A stretch of 64,000 bases of DNA, from positions 130,163,323-130,227,322 of the forward strand of contig OZ024821.1 of assembly GCA_964016985.1 (NCBI GenBank). The letters are read 5' to 3'. The stretch's first letter is position 1, and every line of letters begins with the position of its first letter. The DNA is from Anodontia alba (taxonomy: Eukaryota; Mollusca; Bivalvia; Lucinida; Lucinidae). The position numbers and the translations under genes are program-made. This document shows, one piece after another, positions 53,481-64,000 of this stretch. Under the pieces are notes generated by a model. That model was not told where the DNA came from. It saw only the letters and a list, made by a program, of their open reading frames with translations, and did no database searches.

Positions 53481-54214
53481 TTAGGTGAACAGTGACGGAT
53501 CAGATATCAACCTGCACATTGCAGTTTAATTACAGTTCTTGCACAGTAGGTGTCTGAATACATATAGTAAATGCAATAACTCCATAATAGAATAGGTTTA
53601 TTAGCAGACAAATTTTTTCTAACATTTTTTTCTTATTTTACCAAGAAAATAGGACTTGACATTTCCTATGAATCATCTTTGAAGAGGGTTCCTATGAAAG
53701 TGTTGTCATATTTTATAGATCTAGATAAGAGATGAGTAAATGTCCTAAAATTTTGAACACTTTATTCCGTTCTTTTTTTTGGCCTAAATTTTGCTTTTTT
53801 CACAGTTGTTTCTTAAGTCGTGGAATGGCAAACAGTGTAGACCCAAATCAGAGCAGTCTTATCTGGGTGTGCACTATTTGTATATGCCATTTTGGTGTAC
53901 AAAATTTAGGACATTTACCATAATATCCAGAAAATTATCAATACATGCATTTTTCGGTTAAATAAATTTGTTTTATTGTCTGGAGTTCTGTATTTTTTAG
54001 GTAAAATAAGTAAATAAGAAAAAATATCACTTTGATCAGTGTACAATTAACCTGCAGTAGAAATTTTCGTTAATTTTACACCACATGTTTTAGAATACAT
54101 TAAAATTGCCCCGGTGAGAGGATTTAAGGGATACCGGCTATATATGATTTTGTGTACATTTAACAAAAATTAATCTTAATGTTTACCAGAATCATGTCAA
54201 GTTTCTTACTGGTA

Positions 54215-54400
54215 GCTCCTGATAAGTTAGAGTTTCCACAAAACATATGTTATGGTACTGATTAGAATGCCCTCAATTAACTGCTTCTAATTATAATGAG
54301 GTATGCCTCACTGAAGTGCTTCTAATGAGGTACGATTAACATGTTTTCTTGCAGAAATAAGAAAAATGTACCTCTTGTGTGGAGCTTTGCAGTCTGGTTG
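54215..54400. repeat. Family C hairpin MITE with duplicated arm
   Basis: AAAACATATGTTATGGTACT and two consecutive CTTCTAATGAGGTA-like arm segments, then GAAATAAGAAAAATG. Confidence 0.65.
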
Positions 54401-54780
54401 ATGAAGGAGCTGATCACTTTTAAAAATTTAAAAGTTCAAATATTGTTTGGATGAACTGTTCATACCCTGACTGACCTGGGCATATGCAAAGTTTGGCCCG
54501 AGTTTTGCACAGTTTACATATACCTGTGATGTTTTGTTTTTAAATAATAGTGTTCTTACATTGTACTGTTGTCCATTTCATGACATCATTCATACTTTTG
54601 TGCATTTCATGACATTGCTGGTACCTTTGTCCATTTTATGATGTTCCTTGTACCTTCAATCATATCATGATGTTACTTTTACATTTGTCCATTTCATTAC
54701 ATCATTCATACCTTTGTCAATTTCATAACATTGCTCATATTGCTGTTCACATTTAGTTCAGCTTATTTTTTTTTATTTAA

Positions 54781-54987
54781 CCCTTGTCCTGCTGAATAAA
54801 TTAAGATGCCATGCCCATTTCTAATTTTCAGCCAATCAGATTACTTGATCCAGGTTGTTGATAAGTATTCATTATACTTAATGGCAAACAGTGGAGATCC
54901 AGATCAGTTGGCTTCTTCAGAAGCCAACTGATCTGGATCAACACTGTTTGCAAAGGCAGGACATATCCGGACTCAGCAGGACTAGGG
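54781..54987. repeat. piggyBac-like hairpin MITE, family B copy 5 (opposite orientation)
   Basis: TTAA on both sides; the asymmetric AATTAGAAATGGGYRTG side lies on the left. Confidence 0.9.
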
Positions 54988-55223
54988 TTAACATGCCAGA
55001 TATAAAATGTATTTCATTGTATTAGTATGTATGTACTTTACATGCTATGAGACTGTTGTTCATTGTTTTAGTAAATGCATACTTCACTATAATGTAGTTT
55101 ATATTTCCTGGTCCTTTGTAATCATTGAACCCATCCCAGGGAATTCTAGAAAATTATGAGAGTCATTGATGAGGCTCAGTTGGCTGAAACTGACTAGTCA
55201 GGCCTAGAAAACTTGAAATTTCA

Positions 55224-55391
55224 GGGCCCAGTTGTTTAAAGCATCGTTAGCTTGTTAGTGGTCAAAATGTAACTGTTCTGGTAAGTACAATATCTAATTC
55301 ACAGTTATTTTGGCTGAAAAAAATGTGAGTAGCTTTGCTAGTTAACTAATATGAGTTAAACAACAACATTGTTAGTTTTGAACAAATGGGC

Positions 55392-55393
<2 letters not shown>
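55224..55393. repeat. GGGCCCAG hairpin MITE, family D copy 7, core deleted
   Basis: Both TIRs are present, but most of the right core arm is missing. A T-run follows at 55397. Confidence 0.8.
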
Positions 55394-55423
<30 letters not shown>

Positions 55424-55736
55424 GATTTTTTTTTTCTGAGTGTGTTCATTGCTCTCAAGAGTCATTCCTGTTAGAATCTGTATTTCTTTTTCAAAAATAA
55501 GGACTAAATAGTTTTGTTGAAACAAGGTGTATAGCTCTAGATAAGAGGAGCATTGAGATAAATAATTTTGTTATTTCTCCACAGCAGCAAATTGCTTTTT
55601 CCTTGCCATTTGCTTAGTTGTTAAGCACCCTCTTGTGCTCAGCAGAGCTCAGTTTGTATACAGTACTTTCTAGTATATTAACCAGTTCATATAAAAATGT
55701 GCCAAGTGTGATGAGTGCATAGGTCAAGGTCTTTTT

Positions 55737-57165
55737 TTTTATGCCCCCAACTTGGAAATAGTTGGAGGGGCAAATTGCTTCTGGGGCGTTCGTCAGTCCA
55801 TTCATTCGTCCATCCATCCGTTTGTCACGCTTTTGGATGCATACCATAACTTTAGAACCATGCATGCTACTGTTTTGAAATTTCTTATATGGATTCCTCA
55901 TAAAAAATGGCTGACACCTATTTTTTTATCGACAGATTTATGTCCCTTTCCCGAGTTCTGGCCCATTAAAAAAATATGGATGCAATCTTGTCAGCAAAAT
56001 ATCTCAAAAACTATTGAAGCTAGAGCCTTGAAACTTGATGAATAGACTGATATTGATGAGTAGACGACCTGATTAACTTTTGAATAAAATTTGAAAAATG
56101 CTTCATGAGTTATGGTCCTTTTTAATTTTGGATATTTTTACTTTGTCAGCAAAATATCTCAGAAAACTGTTGGAGCTAGAGCCTTGAAACTTGGTGAATT
56201 GATTGGTAATGAAGAGTAGATGACCTGATTAACTTTTGAATAAATTCTGAAAATTATTTCATGAGTAATGGCCCTTTGTAAATTTGGGCATTTTCCTTTG
56301 TCAGCAAAATACCTCAAAAACTATTGAAGCTAGAGCCTTGAAACTTGATGAATAGATTGGTAGTGATGAGAAGACGTCCTGATTAACTTTTTTGAAATAA
56401 TTCGAAGAAATACTTCATGGGTTACGGCCCTTTGTAATTTTGGGCATTTTTCCCTTGTCAGCAATATATCTCAAAACACTGTTGGAGCTTGACTTGAAAC
56501 TTGGTGAATTGATTGGTAATGATGAGTAGATGACCTGATTAACTTTTAAATAAATTCTGAAAAATATTTCAGGAGTAATGGCTCTTCATAAATTTGGGCA
56601 TTGTCCATTGTCACCAAAATATATGAGTTACGGCCCTTTGTAATTTTAAGCATTTTTACCTTGTCAGCAAAATATCTGAAAAACTGTTGGAGCTAGAGCC
56701 TTGGAACTTGGTGAATTGATTGGAAATGACAAGTAGATGACCTGGTTAACTTCTGAATAAATTCTGAAAAATATTTCAAGAGTAAGGGCCATTTGTAAAT
56801 TTGGGCATTTTTTCCCTTTTCAGCAAAATATCTCAAATACTGTTGGAGCTAGAGTCTCGTAACTTGATAAATGGATTGGTAGTGATGAGAAGGAAGTTGG
56901 AGGGCCTATTGCTTCTTGGCATGAGTAATGTCCCATTGCAAATTTTAAGCATTTTCCCTTGTCAGCAAAATATCTCAAAAACTGTTGGAGCTAGAGCCTC
57001 ATACTTTGTTGAATAGATTGGAAGTGATGAGAAGATGACCTGATTAACTTTTGAATAAATTCTGAAAAATATTTGAGGAGTTATGGCCCTTTGTAGATAT
57101 GTTGTAGATATGCCCTTTATGTTGTATTATCTTGAGAGGCAAGTATATGATTGGGGGCATAGTGT
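55737..57165. repeat. Element with ~165 base tandem core, about seven units
   Basis: ATGCCCCCAACTTGGAAATA-GTTGGAGGGGCA hairpin and CCATCCATCCG at the start; core units with GTCAGCAAAATATCTCAAAA, GGAGCTAGAGCCTTGAAACT and GATGACCTGATTAACTTTT; ends GATTGGGGGCATAG. Confidence 0.87.
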
Positions 57166-57274
57166 TTTACAAACACAATTTCTGTTCTGGTTAGAATTTG
57201 TCAAGTGCCCTGTTTAGATTTTGTCAAATTATGATTACAGCAAATAGCTCCAGATAAGATGATGTTGTCATTAA

Positions 57275-57480
57275 CCTTTACCACTCTCTGGACATTTTCA
57301 GCAGACGACAAATTGATGATTTTTTTCTTATTTTTCCCAAAAAACAGGATTTGACATTTCATGCAAATTGTCTCCTTAGGAGACAATTTGCATGAAATGT
57401 CATATCCTGTTTTCTGGGAAAAATAAAAAAAATATTTCAAAATGTCGTCTGCTGAAAATTTTACCCAGAGTGCTAAGCAA
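57275..57480. repeat. Hairpin MITE, family I
   Basis: Left TTAA then CCTTTACCACTCTCTGG; arms CAGGATTTGACATTTCATGC and ATTTGCATGAAATGTCATAT meet at GTCTCCTTAGGAGAC. Partial relatives at about 1225-1320, 6478-6660, 9275-9355, 30400-30490, 37977-38105 and 53590-53680. Confidence 0.8.
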
Positions 57481-57482
57481 TA

Positions 57483-57612
57483 AGAAAACATGCCTATTCA
57501 AATATATTGAAAATTTTACAACAAAAAGAGGAACATTTTCAGATAAAAAAATCTGATATTTTTCATATTTCTGCTCAAAACATAGATTGTTAGTACTCGT
57601 TAGAATTGCCTC
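57483..57612. repeat. Hairpin MITE, family E, one half
   Basis: GAAAACATGCCTATTC to TACTCGTTAGAATTGCCTC; one arm, joined to a family C arm. Confidence 0.75.
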
Positions 57613-57800
57613 AGTTTTTCAACCAAAAAGTATTGAAAGGAAATTTTTATTATTTCTCCACAAAAATATATGTTAAGTGTACTCTGACAATGGAAGTGCC
57701 TCATTGAGGTGCTTCTAAAGTACACACAATATACTTAATCATGGGGAAATAAGAAAATTGATTTTCTGGGTAGTTCTCTTGTCTGAAACTATGAGCCGTC
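57613..57800. repeat. Family C hairpin MITE
   Basis: TTTCAACCAAAAAGTATTGA, arms ACAAAAATATATGTTAAGTG and TTCTAAAGTACACACAATAT, ending GTCTGAAACTATGAG. Confidence 0.65.
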
Positions 57801-57908
57801 TGCATGGATGGACATGTATAAGCTTTCTTCCTCCAACATAATTTGCACCTGCTTCTGTTCACATTGACATGAGCCTTTGATGTTGTTATATTGAAGATAA
57901 AAATTTAA

Positions 57909-58114
57909 CCCTTCTCATGCTGAATAAATTAAGATGTCATGCCCACTTCTTATTTTCAGCCAATCGGATTTCTTGATTCAGGTTGTTGATACAAATTTGC
58001 ATACTTAAAGACAAACTGTGCAGATCCAGATCAGTTGGCTTCTTCAGAAGCCAACTGATCTGGATCTACACTGTTTGCAAAGGCAGTGCATATCAGGGTT
58101 CAGCAGGCCTAGGG
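57909..58114. repeat. piggyBac-like hairpin MITE, family B copy 6 (opposite orientation)
   Basis: TTAA on both sides. Core AGCCAACTGATCTGGATCTA intact. Confidence 0.88.
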
Positions 58115-58404
58115 TTAATAGTTTTTGTGCCTTTCACCCACAGAGAGCATGGTATCAAATTATACCCTTGTTTGTTGTTGTTTATTTTGTAACAATTACA
58201 CAACATAGCACACATAAAATGTACATAATGCTATGTTTGATTTGTTTGCACCATAGTTCCAGGGGAAACGGGGCCAAATTCTTTTCTTTTAGACCCCTAT
58301 ATCAGAAGGGACTTGATGGGCAGGAGGACAAACAGGAAGTCTCAAACATTTTATCCCTTGTAAAAAAGGGAGAAAATCTACCAAGTTTATATAGTCCCTG
58401 TTAA

Positions 58405-58608
58405 CCCTTTCAGCCCTGTAGGCCAATACAAATACGTATGCAAACAGTATAGATCCAGATGAGACAGCTCATCATGAGCCATCTCATCAGGATCTACACT
58501 ATTTGCCAGTATGTTAATAATTTTGAGTAAAAAACCCTACAGACAATAATGGACTTGACCAAGTACAAAGATGGAATAGTCCACTTCAGAAACTCAAGGG
58601 TGAAAGGG
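58405..58608. repeat. TTAA-flanked hairpin MITE
   Basis: TTAA-CCCTTTCAGCCCTGTAGG ... AAGGGTGAAAGGG-TTAA; core ATAGATCCAGATGAGACAGC / ATCTCATCAGGATCTACACT. Confidence 0.85.
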
Positions 58609-58639
58609 TTAAAAGAGGTGTAATATCCAGAAGTGTTAA

Positions 58640-58844
58640 TCCTTGCCTTGCTGAATTAATTAAGATTGCACGCCCACTTCTAATTTCAAGTCAGTCAGAT
58701 TACTTGATCTGGGTTTTTGATAGAAATTCACATATTTATTGACAAACAGTGCAGATCCAGATCAGTTGGCTTCTTCAGAAGCTGACTGATCTGGATCTAC
58801 ATTGTTTGCTAAAACAGGGCATATCGTGTTTAGCAAGAGAAGGG
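58640..58844. repeat. piggyBac-like hairpin MITE, family B copy 7 (opposite orientation)
   Basis: TTAA on both sides; TIR more diverged (TCCTTGCCTTGCTGAA). Confidence 0.85.
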
Positions 58845-58927
58845 TTAAATCACTGTTACAGGGTAAAAGATATATTGTTATGCCTGATTCCATTATAAGT
58901 GGAGCAGAGTGTTACCATAGGACTTGG

Positions 58928-59357
58928 TAAGGAGGAGTAATTGGTGGTAATTCTGGGATAGTTTTCTCCAGTTCTACATAAATATATATATTGTGGGTAT
59001 TCATTAGAAGCACAGCTGCAGGGTGCAATTCATGGGTACCCACAATATATGTTTTTAAGGAGAAGTAAGAAAAATTAATTCTGGTTAAGGAGGAGTATGT
59101 TGGAGATAATTTTCTCCAGTTCTCACCTGGGCTCTTCTAATGAGTACCCACAATATGTTTTTATGGGAAAAAAAAGAAAAATTAATTCGGGTTAAGAAGA
59201 AGTATTTGGTGCTAAAGCTGGTATAGTTATCTCCAGTTCTTCATAAAAAACATGTCGGCCTTGTGAGGCACTTCTTATGAGTACCTGTAACATATGTTTT
59301 TATGGAGAAATAAGAAAAAAAAATACCCTGGAATTATCACCAAATACTCCTACTTAA
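58928..59357. repeat. Cluster of three partial hairpins, TTAAGGAGGAGTA family
   Basis: Starts at 58928, 59086 and 59198 each repeat the left end, but only the last closes with ACCAAATACTCCTACTTAA. Confidence 0.75.
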
Positions 59358-59778
59358 CAAGTCCTTTGGTAACTGTGAGAAGATACTTTGATGAAAAGAG
59401 ATTTTTTTATAAATGAATATGAATTGGGATGAAGATATACTAACTGAAAAAAAAATGTTTTGCAAAACCAGATATTTACATAAATCGTTATTTGTTCAGA
59501 TATTTAATAATTTCTTAGAAAGTTGTAGTGAAATACTCTTTTATTTTTTGCATAATTATATACATACAATAATTTTTGTTCAAAAATCCAGATCCTGTTC
59601 CAAAATCCATTTCTTGAAATATTTTTCTGCATCTTTTTTCACACTGTTGTATTTATTCTAAGTATAGGGACAGTCAGGTTTGAGCAAACAGTGTAGAACC
59701 AGATCAATATGCAGTGTTTGATTGGGGTCTGCAGTGTTTGCCACCCATATAATAACTTCTACACACGTCCAATTACCA

Positions 59779-59994
59779 CAATTGTTGTCTGCTTTGTCGT
59801 CTGCTTGTGATTTTAAAACTCATTTTTGCAAACAGTGTGGACTCAGATCAGACTGCTCCTCTAGGAGCAGTCTGATCAGAGTCCATACTGATTGCCTGTA
59901 TGCAAGAATAGGTTTGAAAAGTTTGCAAGAATATTCAGCAGACAACATAAACAGATGACATTTTCAGATGCAAGTTTTCTTGGCATTTTAAGGG
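59779..59994. repeat. TTAA-type hairpin MITE, family H, second copy
   Basis: Opposite orientation, same core with GCTCCTCTAGGAGC centre, right end AAGGG-TTAA. The left terminus is missing. Confidence 0.82.
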
Positions 59995-60381
59995 TTAAAT
60001 GGACTTGTTTGAAGTTCAGGACAAGAATGGTGAAGAGCTCAGGTGTCCCAATATTTAGAATACAGATGATACTTATATTTCTCATTTTCACTGAATCATA
60101 AAAATGTTGGATTGCTGATTACAGATGAATTCATTTCTTGCAGCAGTCTTTATTAGTTGAAGATTGTTTTCTTATTTCTTCACAGAAACATATGTTGCTT
60201 AATTCCAGTAGAATTGCCTTGAAGATACAATCTAATGGGGTTCTGCACATTTGTGGCCAAATAAGGAAACCACCTGAAAAGTCTGTTTATTTTGAGGCCT
60301 GCACCCATTTGTTGAAAGTATCCTTAGTTTAATGAAGTTAAATAAAAAAAAGCAGTAAGGATCATAATATCAAAATTCTAA

Positions 60382-60600
60382 GGGGAATGGTACACTTTCA
60401 GGGGAGGTAAAGCACATTTGTTTTACCTACCTTCTGAAAAAGGGATTACTCTTCAAGGAAAGAGTTTGCTCTCATTTCAGTAGACCCTTTTCGGAAATGA
60501 TTGTTGTGCAGGAAAGAAAACAGAAAGGCACAAAAGTTGTCTCCCTTTTAAAAAAATGGCAGAATATCTATCAGGTATATCCAGTTTCCTTAAATACACT
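60382..60600. repeat. Hairpin MITE, family G, core decayed
   Basis: GGGGAATGGTACACTTTCAG ... GAAAGAGTTTGCTCTCA ... AGAATATCTATCAGG. Confidence 0.65.
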
Positions 60601-60675
60601 GGTATTTTTTTTCATTCTAAATACACTGGTATTTTTTTTCATTCAAAACGTGTCAAGAGTATGCCCATGTCTTAA

Positions 60676-60883
60676 ATCCTGGTCTTGCTGAACCAGGATA
60701 TGCCCTGCCTTTTCCAACAGTGTAGATCAAGATCAGCTGGCTTCTTCAGAAACCAACTGATCTTGATCTGCACTGTTTGCCATTTATAGTATGTGAATTT
60801 ATATTAACTATCTAGATCAATGATCTGACTGGCTGAAAATTAGAAGTGGGCATGGTATCTTAATTTATTCAGCATGGCAAGGG
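60676..60883. repeat. piggyBac-like hairpin MITE, family B copy 8
   Basis: TTAA on both sides; same orientation as copies 1-4. Confidence 0.87.
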
Positions 60884-61159
60884 TTAAGTAATATTTTGTA
60901 TAAACTTTTTATAAAAGTGCTTATTTTTTTAATGAAAATCTTGTTGTTGTTTTTTTCTTTTTCTTTTTTTTTTTTTTTTTTTTTTTTTTAGATATGTTTT
61001 GTATATTTACTTATTTATTTGTGTAAAATATAGAGCATAAATGTTGGCTTGGCAACTTCAATTTATTGGTGCTTTGAACAACATAGCTCTAATTCTGGTT
61101 GTTGGACTTTTGCATACTTGTAATTGTGCTGAATTGTTACAGTTGACTACAGTTGTTGA

Positions 61160-61590
61160 TTTTTATGCCCTGCCATTCAAAGAATGGTGAAAAGGGCATA
61201 TGGTGTACCCCTGTCTGTCTGTCCGTCCGCTCATGTCCATCCACGTCTGAGGTGGTGTTAGCAATTTGCGTTTAAGTTTTTCAGGCGTTAGCAATTTGTG
61301 TTTAAGTTTTTCACGGGGTGGGGAGCATCCTTGTCCTTAGGACACATTTCTAGTTATATTATGTTTTCAAGTTGGCTGAATGTGTGTCTGTCCATCTGCC
61401 CATCCTTCTGTTGTATGTCATACATACATATGTTCCTCTGTCCATTATTTGTTTCCATGTGATAACTTCTGTTCTGTTCCAAGATCCCACTGAAATCTTT
61501 TGTGTGCATAGATATTAACATTTCATACAGAATTTTTGATGGGCAGTTTATGATAATTATTTACAGAGTTATGGCTCCTGATAAATTTTA
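61160..61590. repeat. Relative of the GCCC-hairpin tandem elements
   Basis: ATGCCCTGCCATTCAAAGAA-TGGTGAAAAGGGCATATG hairpin, then CTGTCTGTCTGTCCG and two weak ~170 base units. Confidence 0.65.
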
Positions 61591-61677
61591 GAAAATGTAT
61601 GTTAATAGCTTGGGTGCAACTCATCAGAATCTGATACAAATGAAACTAGCATGGTACTTAAATGACATGTAAACACA

Positions 61678-61872
61678 GGGCCCAGTTGTTCAAAGCTAAC
61701 GATGTTGTTAGTTAATGTATCGTTAAAACTTTGATCATTTAATATGGAATATATGCTAATTTTTTTTTTCAGCCAAAATAACTGTGAACTAGATATTGTA
61801 ATTACTAAAATAGTTAACATTTTGACCACTAAAGAGCTCGTTAAGCTAACGATGCTTTGAACAACTGCGCCC
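61678..61872. repeat. GGGCCCAG hairpin MITE, family D copy 8, core reduced
   Basis: TIRs intact; the central GAGTAGCTTTTGC palindrome is lost. Confidence 0.83.
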
Positions 61873-62404
61873 AGGTATTTAAAAATTGCTACGTGATTGT
61901 CAAACAGTATAGACTCTTACCTGCCTTATCTGGATCTTTCTGAACACAGGATAAATACTGTAGCTAATCATTTTTATCAGTCTTTTAGAGAGTGCACTTT
62001 CTCTCATTACATTTGTAGTAGAAAGAAGTTACACAAATTTGTATTTACCCTAAGATAGACAGGCCTGAGCAAACAGTGTAGACCCAGATTGGATGCTACA
62101 TAATGCAACAACATCTGATCATCATCTGCACTGTTTGCCACTCATCCTGTAATTTTTAGACCAAACAGACTTGTTCAAAGATTAAGGGGAGCATTGTAAA
62201 GAGACTAGGTATATGAATATTTAGGTTAAATTCAGTAACCAAGCACTTTTGACTTGGAGGGAGCAAACTTGTTTTATGCACCGTTATTCATTTTATGTAA
62301 ACCTGATTTTAATCAAACAGAGCCAACAAATGTTTTAGATATTTCATGCTTAAGTTATTTACTGCTGTTTGAATAGTATACATGTATTTATTTTATTGCA
62401 AGCG

Positions 62405-62960
62405 GTGAAATCAATGTATATTTGAAATGAATAAAAATGATACTTTCACATGTGAAAGAATATGATATTTTCACCAGTGAAAAATAACAAGTCGATGTTA
62501 TTTTCACTCCTCATTTTGGATTACTTCGGTTGTCTTCATTGTTTCACTAACAGACCCGATCCCACTTCGGTTTTTTGAACTCCTCTAACTTCTCCATTTC
62601 TGAACAAAACTATAAAGTGTTGGTATGTATTTTCTTAGTTAGAATGTAAGGAACATTTTGGTAAGAAGAGCTTTTTAATTTGCAGAAACTTTTTGTTTAT
62701 GTCTGTTCAGCGCTTCACATGTTAAGCACTAAACTTCGACGCCATGACGTTCATGTTTTGTTTGGTGACATAGTTATGACATCAGAAGTGCGCATTGGCT
62801 TGTTAACAATAAAATAAAAAGAAAATTTACTCTTTTTCAGTTAATACCAAAAAAATTTTCATTTAGTGTAATGAAAACATTCAAATTTTCACTCGTGCTT
62901 CGCACTTGTGAAAATATGTTGATATTTTCATTACACTCGATGAAAATATTAATGGTATTC
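62405..62960. repeat. Element with GTGAAAATAT palindromic motifs
   Basis: TTTCACATGTGAAAGAATAT, ACTCGTGCTTCGCACTTGTG and ATTTTCATTACACTCGATGA recur at both ends of a ~550 base stretch. Confidence 0.5.
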
Positions 62961-63142
62961 ACAGCAAAAGAGTAAATATCCTCTATTTATTGCTAGATAA
63001 AAATTATACAGCTCTGCTGCATGTGAAAACTTGCCTTTGGGGCATATGCTGACATTTGTGCAGTTTGATCAGGACTTTTGCTGTCTGCTTACAGAATCAC
63101 TGAATACTGCAGATTATATTGGCACACCAAAGGAACAGACCA

Positions 63143-63334
63143 GGGCCCAGTTGTTCAAAACTAACGATGTTGTTAGTTAACATATCGTTGAATCTTTGAT
63201 CATTAAATATGGCATATATGCTACTATTTTTTCAGCAAAAATACCTCTAATAAGATATTGTAATTACTAGAACAGTTAACATTTTGACCACTAACAAGCT
63301 TGTTAAGCTAATGATGCTTTGAACAACTGGGCCC
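63143..63334. repeat. GGGCCCAG hairpin MITE, family D copy 9, core reduced
   Basis: TIRs intact; similar internal loss to the copy at 61678, so the two form a short subfamily. Confidence 0.85.
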
Positions 63335-63502
63335 AGACTTGGTGGATGGCAGGAAAGATCTGGGCTTTTGCTGCTCAAGTTTGCCCAAAAAACCTCTGTT
63401 TTACTTGGCATATTCAGATAGCATTTACTATCCTCCAGTCTTAGTAGTAACATTTTCCACTTAGTTGAATAAAGTTTAGATGGAGCTGTCATAGGAGTTG
63501 TT

Positions 63503-63712
63503 TCAGTAGGGGTGGGATGTGGTATTTGCTGATAAATCTGGGATATTTTTCTCCAGTTCTCCATAAAAAACATATGTTGTGGGTTCTCTAATGAAGCACC
63601 TGAGTGAGATGCTTCTAATGAGTACTACAATATATGTTATTTTTATGGAAGAATAATAAAAATATAACAGAATTTTCACCAAGTACCTCTCCTCCCCATA
63701 ACTCCTCTGCAC
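63503..63712. repeat. Hairpin MITE, TTAAGGAGGAGTA family, diverged
   Basis: TTTCTCCAGTTCTCCATAAA, arms CATATGTTGTGGG and ATGCTTCTAATGAGTACTAC, end TTTTCACCAAGTACCTCTCC. Confidence 0.72.
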
Positions 63713-64000
63713 TGTATTCCAGCTAGCTCAATGATGATATGCTGCCTTCCACTTATGTTAGCACTTGTTGCCTTTGATTCTCATTACAAAAACTGAAATA
63801 AGGTCAGCTGGCAGTCGGACTGATGCATGAATAACTTGACCAGTCAGCGCTTCTTTTGTCATGTTGCTAAGCACTCTATAAACTATATCAGAAACTAAAT
63901 TGTTTTTCAAACATATACATATACAATCAAAATCTTGAATCTTTAAAATAGTAAATAATTTAATGTGTGTTTTTAAATTTAATGATCAAACATTTGGCTG

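Overview
This is a 64 kb piece of an AT-rich animal genome with long, repeat-filled introns and GT...AG splice sites. The crowding of hairpin MITEs, tRNA-derived SINEs, elements with ~150-180 bp internal tandem repeats, and one gene that looks like a neuropeptide prohormone suggest a mollusc, most likely a bivalve. The species is an inference; no ribosomal or mitochondrial marker is present.

Two plus-strand protein genes can be assembled. (1) 5354-8372: a compact two-exon gene with a TATA box and a CRE-like site, a signal-peptide exon (CDS 5411-5460), a 2.0 kb intron holding a 0.9 kb minisatellite, and a second coding exon (7467-7857). It encodes a 146-aa secreted precursor with several dibasic sites and a C-terminal amidation signal (...RR-PFDSLASRII-GK-stop), followed by AATAAA. 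I read it as a neuropeptide/peptide-hormone precursor; the family is not certain. (2) 14744-52064: a complete quiescin sulfhydryl oxidase (QSOX) gene in ten coding exons. The phases join perfectly into a 666-aa protein with signal peptide, thioredoxin domain (CGHC), redox-silent second thioredoxin fold, helix-rich region, Erv/ALR domain (CQIC, CPEC) and C-terminal membrane anchor. Both products enter the secretory pathway, but nothing else links them functionally.

Layout: 1-5300 intergenic repeats; 5.3-8.4 kb peptide-precursor gene; 8.4-14.7 kb intergenic, with microsatellites, MITEs and a minus-strand retroelement remnant; 14.7-52.1 kb QSOX, where coding sequence is about 2.0 kb of 37 kb; 52.1-64 kb 3' flank, again mostly MITEs and a tandem-repeat element.

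The repeats are unusually structured. At least six hairpin MITE families recur (eight copies of a TTAA-flanked piggyBac-like family, nine of a GGGCCCAG-ended family, and others). Families with different termini share the same inner palindromic cores, which points to modular evolution. There are also a foldback-like element with repeated arms, nested elements, a composite element present twice with the same internal junction, and a SINE family whose copies inside QSOX all lie in the sense direction. Repeat boundaries are read by eye; where a target-site duplication (TSD) is quoted the edge is good to a few bases, otherwise to perhaps 10-30 bases.
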